Source: JBIIJL01 sp044233795 (GTDB taxonomy: Bacteria > Pseudomonadota > Gammaproteobacteria > Legionellales > Legionellaceae). Taken from it: a stretch of DNA of 6,797 nucleotides. Positions 1 to 4,472 of this stretch are shown piece by piece. The first letter of the stretch is position 1; every line of letters starts with the position of its first letter. The notes under the pieces were generated by a model. That model was not told where the DNA came from and did no database searches. It was given only the letters and a program-made list of their open reading frames with translations. The stretch is from NCBI GenBank assembly GCA_044233795.1, contig JBIIJL010000096.1:1-6797 (forward strand). Reading direction: 5' to 3'. The translations under genes were made by a program, and so were the position numbers.

Positions 1-1
1 A

Positions 2-274
2 TCCAAAATATTTGCTGCTCGTGCAGGTGTGGTTGCTTATGCTGGAAGTGGGCTTGCAGGGTATGGCAATTTGATTATTATTAAGCATGATAATCAATAT
101 CTTACTGCCTACGGGAATAATGCGCGTAATTTAGTATCGGTTGGACAACATATCAAATCCGGACAAGCCATAGCAGAGATCGGCATGGTGGACAGGCGTT
201 ATTGGGGTGTTCACTTTGAAATTAGAAAGACTGGTAAACCAGTCAATCCGCTGATTTATTTGCAAAAGACTTGA
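2..274 (+). CDS. nlpD: NlpD-like LytM/M23-fold lipoprotein, C-terminal fragment
   Basis: The reading frame is already open at the window's first bases, so only the last 90 residues of a longer protein are visible. They form the end of a LytM (peptidase M23) domain: AGVVAYAGSGLAGYGNLIII, then YLTAYGNN, VGQHIKSGQAIAEIG, VHFEIRKTGKPVNPLIYL and the stop. Active M23 enzymes bind zinc through HxxxD and HxH motifs. Here the expected HLHFE reads GVHFE, and the usual Tyr-Ala-His reads Tyr-Gly-Asn, so zinc ligands are missing. That fits the degenerate NlpD/EnvC type, which activates periplasmic amidases such as AmiC at the division septum instead of cutting peptidoglycan itself. The lipoprotein signal and LysM domain expected of NlpD lie outside the window. 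Its position directly before rpoS, 77 bp away on the same strand, is the classic nlpD-rpoS arrangement and supports the name. Confidence 0.9.
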   Translation, partial: SKIFAARAGVVAYAGSGLAGYGNLIIIKHDNQYLTAYGNNARNLVSVGQHIKSGQAIAEIGMVDRRYWGVHFEIRKTGKPVNPLIYLQKT

Positions 275-351
275 CATCAACCCGTTGTTATTACAAGTTA
301 TTATTTAAGTGTTAATGTGTCCCCCACTGAATCACTAACAAAGAGGAAACA

Positions 352-1383
352 ATGAGCGCTAATGATAATCAAGACGAAGAAAAGTGTGTCGCCGAAGACG
401 AATTACTTGATACTGAAGGCGTGGATGAAGGGGGTGAGGATCTCGTTTTGTCAGAGGAGATTATCGAAGAAGTGGTTAGTGACCCTCTTTTGCAAGATTT
501 TACAGATGAAGTAGCTTTTCCTTCGTATCAATCGGGTAAAAGAACTTTAGAAAAAGCCTTGGATGCAACTCAAATCTACCTCAGTGAAATAGGATTCTCG
601 CCCCTCTTAACCGCTGAAGAAGAGGTGCATTACTCAACACTCGCACTGAAGGGAGATGTTGCTGCCCGTAAAAAGATGATTGAATCTAATCTGCGTTTGG
701 TGGTTAAAATTTCACGACGGTACTTGAACAGGGGCTTGCCGTTATTGGATCTTATCGAAGAAGGAAATATTGGGTTGATGAAATCTGTTGAGAAATTTGA
801 TCCAACCCGTGGGTTTCGTTTTTCTACTTATGCGACTTGGTGGATTAGGCAAACCATTGAGCGAGCAATTATGAACCAGACGCGGACAATTCGGTTGCCG
901 ATTCATGTCGTGAAAGAGTTGAATGTGTATCTTCGCGCTGCAAGGCAATTAACTCAAAAACTAGACCATGAACCCTCTGCTGAAGAAATAGCTGAAATGG
1001 TGGATAAGCCCTTAGAAGATGTGCAAAAAATGCTAGGTCTTAATGATAAAGTAACGTCAGTTGATATGCCGATTGGTTTTGATGAAAACAAATCATTGCT
1101 TGATACACTTGCAGATGAAAACAGCCTTAATCCAGCAGAAGTCCTGACGGATGAGAATTTTCGAGCCCATATTGAGGCGATGCTAGATCAATTAACTGAT
1201 AATCAGCAGGCAGTAATTGCGAGGCGTTTTGGATTGAGGGGGTTTGAGAAGTCGACCCTCGAAGAAGTTGGCAAGGCAATTGATCTTACGCGCGAGCGAG
1301 TCAGGCAAATTCAGGTCGAGGCATTAAAAGCTTTGCGCATTCAGCTTGAGGAATTTGGCTTTACGCCCGAAGACTTATTTTAG
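352..1383 (+). CDS. rpoS: RNA polymerase sigma factor RpoS (sigma-38)
   Basis: This is a complete 343-residue group 2 sigma-70 family protein, close to the usual RpoS length. It directs RNA polymerase to stationary-phase and stress promoters; in Legionella it is linked to transmissive-phase and virulence traits. After an acidic N-terminus (about residues 8-52) come region 1.2 (71-105, QIYLSEIGFSPLLTAEEE), region 2 (106-178, with DLIEEGNIGLMKSVEKFD and RFSTYATWWIRQTIERAI), region 3 (about 182-260, HVVKELNVYLRAARQL and LDHEPSAEEIAEMV) and region 4 (275-335). Region 4 ends in the -35-binding helix-turn-helix STLEEVGKAI...LTRERVRQIQVEALKALR (301-329). The VKELN block keeps the lysine (K188) matching E. 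coli K173, the RssB recognition residue. The core RPIR/RTIRLPIH and VRQIQVE segments separate RpoS from RpoD, which is much longer. The start is supported by GAGGA at 343-347, five to six bases before ATG. The frame is intact. Confidence 0.97.
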   Translation: MSANDNQDEEKCVAEDELLDTEGVDEGGEDLVLSEEIIEEVVSDPLLQDFTDEVAFPSYQSGKRTLEKALDATQIYLSEIGFSPLLTAEEEVHYSTLALKGDVAARKKMIESNLRLVVKISRRYLNRGLPLLDLIEEGNIGLMKSVEKFDPTRGFRFSTYATWWIRQTIERAIMNQTRTIRLPIHVVKELNVYLRAARQLTQKLDHEPSAEEIAEMVDKPLEDVQKMLGLNDKVTSVDMPIGFDENKSLLDTLADENSLNPAEVLTDENFRAHIEAMLDQLTDNQQAVIARRFGLRGFEKSTLEEVGKAIDLTRERVRQIQVEALKALRIQLEEFGFTPEDLF

Positions 1384-1933
1384 TTACAGTGCTTTTGTAG
1401 CCTAATGTAAAGAGCTAACGTTAGGAGCCTTTATACATCCGGTAAGAGACGTTCTGTATCGTATTAATACAGCTAATGGTATGGCCTTTTTCATCTCTTA
1501 AGCCGGGGTAAGATTTGGACAGCAAGAGCTGTGCAAGTATCATCATTACTATGTGGTGGTGCGGAATGTCTGTAGTTGGTCATGTTCCTAAAGTATTCTC
1601 ACCTTTAATCTGAGCACAGTGTTTTCAGTTTACCTCGAGTTGCCCCCTTGCTCCCTAGGAATATGAGTATGATAATGTCCTTCGCTGGAGAGGAAAAATC
1701 ACGAATGGCAAATGCTTGATGGCTGTATTGCGAATGCAAAGCTTAAAATCCAATCACATCATCAGGTTGAGTTGACTAAAAAATTCGCGTTAAACTAGGG
1801 GCAGTTGACATTTCGTTAGTATGAATAAAGTTGTTTCACAATTATCGCCTTTTTAGACACCTGGACTGTTGTCGACAAATAGAATTATCTGGATCTGCAG
1901 CAAATAATGTGGATTTATTTGCGTCATATGTGA
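1384..1933. other. Intergenic stretch without a convincing gene
   Basis: About 550 bp between rpoS and the next promoter. All frames on both strands are broken by frequent stops. The longest ATG-started frame I could trace is a 41-codon minus-strand frame at 1421-1546, which lacks a clear Shine-Dalgarno. A 6-bp hairpin CTGTAT/ATACAG sits at 1454-1472 but has no following T run. Two TTGAC-type hexamers occur, TTGACT at 1772-1777 and TTGACA at 1805-1810. A weak forward promoter could be TTGAGT (1767-1772), 18 bp, TAAACT (1791-1796), but nothing recognisable follows it. I found no tRNA, no known small RNA and no insertion-sequence ends. The length is unusual next to the compact genes around it and could reflect a decayed gene or an unrecognised small RNA. 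Confidence 0.6.
1401..1425 (+). terminator. Weak hairpin downstream of rpoS, possible transcript end
   Basis: CCTAATGT (1401-1408) can pair with ACGTTAGG (1418-1425) around a 9-base loop, with one G-U pair. It begins 17 bases after the rpoS stop. Only three T residues follow closely (1431-1433), so it does not qualify as a good intrinsic terminator. It could instead be a 3'-end stabilising structure or chance. Confidence 0.25.
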
Positions 1934-1939
1934 TATATT
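1931..1939 (+). promoter_or_regulatory. Extended -10 promoter element for the 1967-2857 gene
   Basis: TG at 1931-1932, one base, then TATATT at 1934-1939 matches an extended -10 (TGnTATAAT) with one mismatch. The -35 region around 1911-1916 is poor, as is common when TGn is present. Transcription would begin near 1946, about 20 bases before the ATG at 1967 and downstream of the alternative ATG at 1940. This supports the shorter protein. Confidence 0.5.
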
Positions 1940-1955
1940 ATGTCCAAACAAATCT

Positions 1956-1959
1956 GGAG
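1956..1959 (+). promoter_or_regulatory. Shine-Dalgarno that decides the start at 1967
   Basis: GGAG lies seven bases before the ATG at 1967. The upstream in-frame ATG at 1940 is preceded only by AT-rich sequence that forms the predicted -10 box. The ribosome site therefore favours 1967. Confidence 0.65.
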
Positions 1960-1966
1960 TATAGAT

Positions 1967-2857
1967 ATGCCAAAATTCGCGGACGATCCTCTTCATAGCA
2001 CTGCGAGAGAAAAGCACTCTCTTTTTCAACCAAAAAGCCTGTTAGATACATTCCTGGTACGAGTGGCTTTTGGAGAGCAGGAACTGGCCGAGCAGTTATT
2101 TACAAATGAATACGAAGGAGATGTACTAAAAATACAAATAGCCTTGTCTTATCAAGGAATATTTACAGATTATTCCGGCCGTACCTTTCACTGTTCAGCG
2201 TATGAGTACGCCTATTGGGCGAAAGACACGCACATGTGCCGCATGCTAGAGCGTTATATGAATGAAGCCACCAAAGCAACGATGTTAGGGCGTATTGATG
2301 CAATAGAAGGTATCTTTTTAGAAGCAGGGCAACCTGTAGGATTGAAATATCAACAAAATGGCGCTGAACATCGAAGTGCCCATTTTGATTTGAGCCCTCT
2401 TATAACGGCATTGGAACAATATGTTCACCGCGGAAATCACTCGGTTGCAATGCAACCTGCTTGTATGAGAGTAGGCATGGCGCAGCTTGATGTTCCAGCT
2501 CACATCGCGCAAGAATATTGCCATCCTACCCGTTCGTTTGTCCCGTTACCGTCGTTCAATGTCGATAGAGAAGATATTAGTAAAGAAACATTACCGAGAG
2601 TTCTAGTGACTGAGCATCGGCTACTATCTCGTGATAGTTTGTGGTTCCAACTTGGGCAGGATGAGTCTGGCTTTGATTTTGGTTTTGCCTTTATGCGCTC
2701 GAAATACTCGAAGCCCATGAGGGTGCAGGGGGCGCTTGACGCAGGTGAAGAGAATGATTTGGCGGCCATTATTCGCCTTGATAAAGTGAGGAGCGCCGAT
2801 CTTGAGCTTTCGCGAACCCATTTGCTTCCGTCAGATAGCCCTAGTATGTCTATGTAG
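1967..2857 (+). CDS. Legionella-type orphan protein, ankyrin-like N-terminal part, function unknown
   Basis: The protein has 296 residues from ATG 1967 (305 if ATG 1940 were used; the SD and promoter argue against that). I do not know a gene name. There is no signal peptide or membrane segment. Residues about 25-98 read like degenerate ankyrin units: LLDTFLVRVAFGEQELAEQL, then DYSGRTF (68-74), AYEYAYWAKDTHM (78-90) and CRMLERYM (91-98). Further conserved-looking blocks are HFDLSPLITALEQYV (139-153) and EYCHPTRSFVPLPSFN (183-198). I remember this order (DYSGRTF, YAxWAxDxHM, HFDxxPLxTAL, EYCxPxRSFxPxPxF) from a family of Legionella proteins, usually annotated hypothetical or ankyrin-like and sometimes discussed as possible Dot/Icm substrates; this is recollection, not a search. 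The C-terminus is polar and serine-rich (THLLPSDSPSMSM), compatible with but not proof of a secretion signal. It appears to be a single-gene unit between rpoS and convergent hmgA. Confidence 0.8.
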   Translation: MPKFADDPLHSTAREKHSLFQPKSLLDTFLVRVAFGEQELAEQLFTNEYEGDVLKIQIALSYQGIFTDYSGRTFHCSAYEYAYWAKDTHMCRMLERYMNEATKATMLGRIDAIEGIFLEAGQPVGLKYQQNGAEHRSAHFDLSPLITALEQYVHRGNHSVAMQPACMRVGMAQLDVPAHIAQEYCHPTRSFVPLPSFNVDREDISKETLPRVLVTEHRLLSRDSLWFQLGQDESGFDFGFAFMRSKYSKPMRVQGALDAGEENDLAAIIRLDKVRSADLELSRTHLLPSDSPSMSM

Positions 2858-3001
2858 CCTTACGGATTACTTCTGTCACGATATTCGTGGTGGAAGTGTC
2901 CCAGCAGATCCGCAAGAATCATACCATTCTTTCCTGAGCTTGCGAGCTTTATGACGTTTCCACCTAACATGCGCGCCACTGATATTACTCTACGTGACGA
3001 C
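2858..3001 (+). other. 3' untranslated stretch after the orphan gene
   Basis: About 145 bp without a reading frame. Two short stem-loops are visible, CACGA/TCGTG (2877-2889, 3-base loop) and AAGAAT/ATTCTT (2914-2931, 6-base loop). Neither is followed by a T run, so neither looks like a terminator. The likely terminator lies further on. Confidence 0.4.
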
Positions 3002-3041
3002 ACCATCAAGTGATGGCCGCTATTAAGCTTGATGGTTTTTT
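3002..3041 (+). terminator. Intrinsic terminator for the forward transcript, overlapping the 3' end of hmgA
   Basis: ACCATCAAG (3002-3010) pairs perfectly with CTTGATGGT (3028-3036) around a 17-base loop, and TTTTTT (3036-3041) follows directly. The orientation ends transcripts coming from the 1967-2857 gene. The second arm and T run lie inside the last codons of convergent hmgA, where they encode the Lys-Asn-His-Gln-Ala end. On the minus strand the hairpin is not followed by a T run, so it should not act as an intrinsic terminator for hmgA. Confidence 0.7.
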
Positions 3042-4273
3042 GTTAAGCCATCCCAGCATTGTAAGTAATTTTGCTGAAAAGAGGGATGTTGAAATGCATA
3101 TTCTGTCACCTGCCAGGGTTTATGTGATTCAAACATAAATGCTAGCGTTTTTCGATACTGCTCAGGTTTTAATGATTGACTTGCGCCTTTTTTGTAGGCT
3201 TTAGTGTCTGGACCGTGAGGAGTCATACAATTGTGGATACTGATGCCACCAATTCCAAAACCATCTTCCTTGGCATCGTAAGCTCCTCGCACAAGCCCCA
3301 TCAGCTCACTCATTACATTGCGGTGAAAATATGGGGGTCTGAAGGTATGCTCGGCAACCATCCATCGTTCAGGAAAAATTACAAAATCAAGGTTTGCTAT
3401 ACCCGGCGCGTTACTTTCAGAAGTTAATACCGTAAAAATAGACGGATCGGGATGATCGAAGCTTACGGTATTAAGGGTATTAAATAAGGCCAAGTCATAA
3501 CAATAAGGCGCATAATTTCCATGCCAGGCAACAACATCTAGCGGTGAGTGGTTGTGTTCGGTTATCCATAATTTGTGTTGATATTTATTCAGCAAACACA
3601 CTTTTTCCTCCAGTATTTCAACACGTGCTTTGGGATAAAGGAAATGGCGCGGGCTTGCAAGTCCATTTGCACCGATAAGCCCAAGTGTTGGCAAGGTTAA
3701 TGGTGTCCCAGCATTTTCACAGATATAACCTGCGGCGTTGTCATCTGTGAGCTCTACACGAAATCTAATGCCTCTTGGAATGACAGCAATCATTCCAGGT
3801 ATAATTTCAAGCTGACCAAATTCAGTATAGAGGCTTATGGCACCCAGATAGGGGACGAGCAATAACTCCCCATCTGAGTTACTAAAATAGCGATGGGTCA
3901 TCGATTGATTACATTGATAGATATAACAATTCAATCGTTTATTCCCAGCGATATGAGCAAGGCTATCTACAAAGTCCTTTTTTGTTTTGGGCATGACTCT
4001 TGGTGACCAGCGCATGGGGTTAGGCGCTTGAAATTCTGCAAAGGGCAGCACGATTTGGTGATCATAGAGCCGATAGGAGTGAGCGCTTGCTGAAGGTCTT
4101 GAACGGTAGAGCCAGCTTCGAAGGTTCTTATGCCGTGGATTTGTAAATGCGCTGCCATTAAGTTGTTCGGCATAAAGCCCCATTGGGCAGTTTTGAGGGG
4201 AATTTTGTAAGACGGGGAGTGCGCCAGGAATTGCCTCACTGGCATGGTAATTACCAAATCCTGTTAAATACAA
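3023..4273 (-). CDS. hmgA: Homogentisate 1,2-dioxygenase
   Basis: This cytosolic Fe(II) enzyme opens the ring of homogentisate with O2 to give maleylacetoacetate in tyrosine/phenylalanine breakdown. With the TTG start at 4273 it is 416 residues and begins M-YLTGFGNYHASEA, the typical family N-terminus. Visible signatures are GLYAEQLNGSAFTNPR, MRWSP, DGELLLVPYLG, VVAWHGNYAPY and SFDHPDPSIFTVLTSES, with the catalytic histidine at about residue 274 (human His292). The iron ligands are all present: His317 and Glu323 in PPYFHRNVMSELMG, and His353 in MTPHGPD. The frame extends upstream to a TTG at 4336 (437 residues) with an ATG at 4309, but AAGGAG seven bases before 4273 and the family's N-terminus favour 4273. 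No maiA or fahA neighbour is visible in the window. In Legionella this enzyme competes with oxidation of homogentisate to pyomelanin. It is transcribed toward the orphan gene and away from the long TPR-like gene. Confidence 0.96.
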   Translation of the reverse strand: MYLTGFGNYHASEAIPGALPVLQNSPQNCPMGLYAEQLNGSAFTNPRHKNLRSWLYRSRPSASAHSYRLYDHQIVLPFAEFQAPNPMRWSPRVMPKTKKDFVDSLAHIAGNKRLNCYIYQCNQSMTHRYFSNSDGELLLVPYLGAISLYTEFGQLEIIPGMIAVIPRGIRFRVELTDDNAAGYICENAGTPLTLPTLGLIGANGLASPRHFLYPKARVEILEEKVCLLNKYQHKLWITEHNHSPLDVVAWHGNYAPYCYDLALFNTLNTVSFDHPDPSIFTVLTSESNAPGIANLDFVIFPERWMVAEHTFRPPYFHRNVMSELMGLVRGAYDAKEDGFGIGGISIHNCMTPHGPDTKAYKKGASQSLKPEQYRKTLAFMFESHKPWQVTEYAFQHPSFQQNYLQCWDGLTKNHQA

Positions 4274-4280
4274 GCTAAGA

Positions 4281-4286
4281 CTCCTT
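4281..4286 (-). promoter_or_regulatory. Shine-Dalgarno that decides the TTG start of hmgA
   Basis: On the minus strand AAGGAG (plus-strand CTCCTT) stands seven bases before the TTG at 4273-4271. It is the strongest ribosome site in the leader. The upstream TTG (4336) and ATG (4309) have nothing comparable at the right distance. Confidence 0.75.
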
Positions 4287-4307
4287 CGGTTAATTGATTC
4301 AAATATC

Positions 4308-4336
4308 ATGATTGCATTGCCAAATCCAGGAGTCAA
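4308..4336 (-). promoter_or_regulatory. Candidate hmgA promoter
   Basis: On the minus strand TTGACT (4336-4331, five of six to consensus) is followed after 17 bp by AATCAT (4313-4308, four of six). Transcription would begin near 4301, about 28 bases before the TTG start. The -10 box is imperfect. It overlaps one copy of the TGATTGCAT motif at 4309-4317. The promoter placement is only consistent with the short start at 4273. Confidence 0.4.
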
Positions 4337-4409
4337 TTTTCACTGACACTCCAGTGATGAAAGGCAAAAGAGAGTGATTGCATCCTTGGCATGCATTTAA
4401 ATGCAATCA
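4309..4409. repeat. Three copies of TGATTGCAT in the divergent intergenic region
   Basis: TGATTGCAT occurs on the plus strand at 4309-4317 and 4375-4383, and on the minus strand at 4401-4409. The outer copies extend to a 12-base inverted match, CATGATTGCATT (4307-4318) and AATGCAATCATG (4400-4411). The second and third copies form a 9-bp inverted repeat, and the third overlaps the palindrome TGCATTTAAATGCA (4392-4405). Copy one overlaps the candidate hmgA -10 box, and copy three ends two bases before the -35 of the forward promoter. The arrangement resembles operator sites for a regulator of both genes; the regulator is unknown. Confidence 0.5.
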
Positions 4410-4411
4410 TG

Positions 4412-4440
4412 TTGACTACAAATTGATCATCAAGTATAAT
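4412..4440 (+). promoter_or_regulatory. Near-consensus sigma-70 promoter for the TPR-like gene
   Basis: TTGACT (4412-4417), a 17-bp spacer and TATAAT (4435-4440) differ from the sigma-70 consensus at one base. Transcription would begin near 4447 and leave a leader of about 26 bases before the ATG at 4473. The best promoter in the window, it implies strong expression unless the adjacent repeats serve repression. Confidence 0.8.
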
Positions 4441-4472
4441 GTATCAAGTCTTCCAAACTATAGGTAGCTGGT

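Noticed and set aside
271..299. TTGACA overlapping the nlpD stop as an rpoS promoter
   Set aside because: The -35 hexamer is perfect, but at 16-18 bp spacing the only candidates are ACAAGT, CAAGTT and AAGTTA, which are poor -10 boxes. Without a partner it is not listed as a promoter.
742..948. Antisense open frame inside rpoS
   Set aside because: It lies wholly within a well-supported gene on the opposite strand, has no ribosome site and resembles no protein.
1567..1614. 15-codon frame starting ATGTCTGTAGTT, and an 18-codon frame starting near 1663
   Set aside because: Both are very short, with poor ribosome sites and no recognisable similarity, and are expected by chance in 550 bp.
1805..1831. 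TTGACA with TAAAGT as a promoter for the orphan gene
   Set aside because: The spacer is only 15 bp and the -10 is weak. It would leave a leader of about 130 bases, while an extended -10 lies much closer to the start.
2318..2821. Three overlapping minus-strand open frames inside the orphan gene
   Set aside because: They overlap each other and a better-supported forward gene, and their translations show no domain or composition typical of real proteins.
3967..4257. A 96-codon second minus-strand frame within hmgA
   Set aside because: It is shifted in frame against the highly conserved HmgA N-terminal region, which explains the sequence fully.
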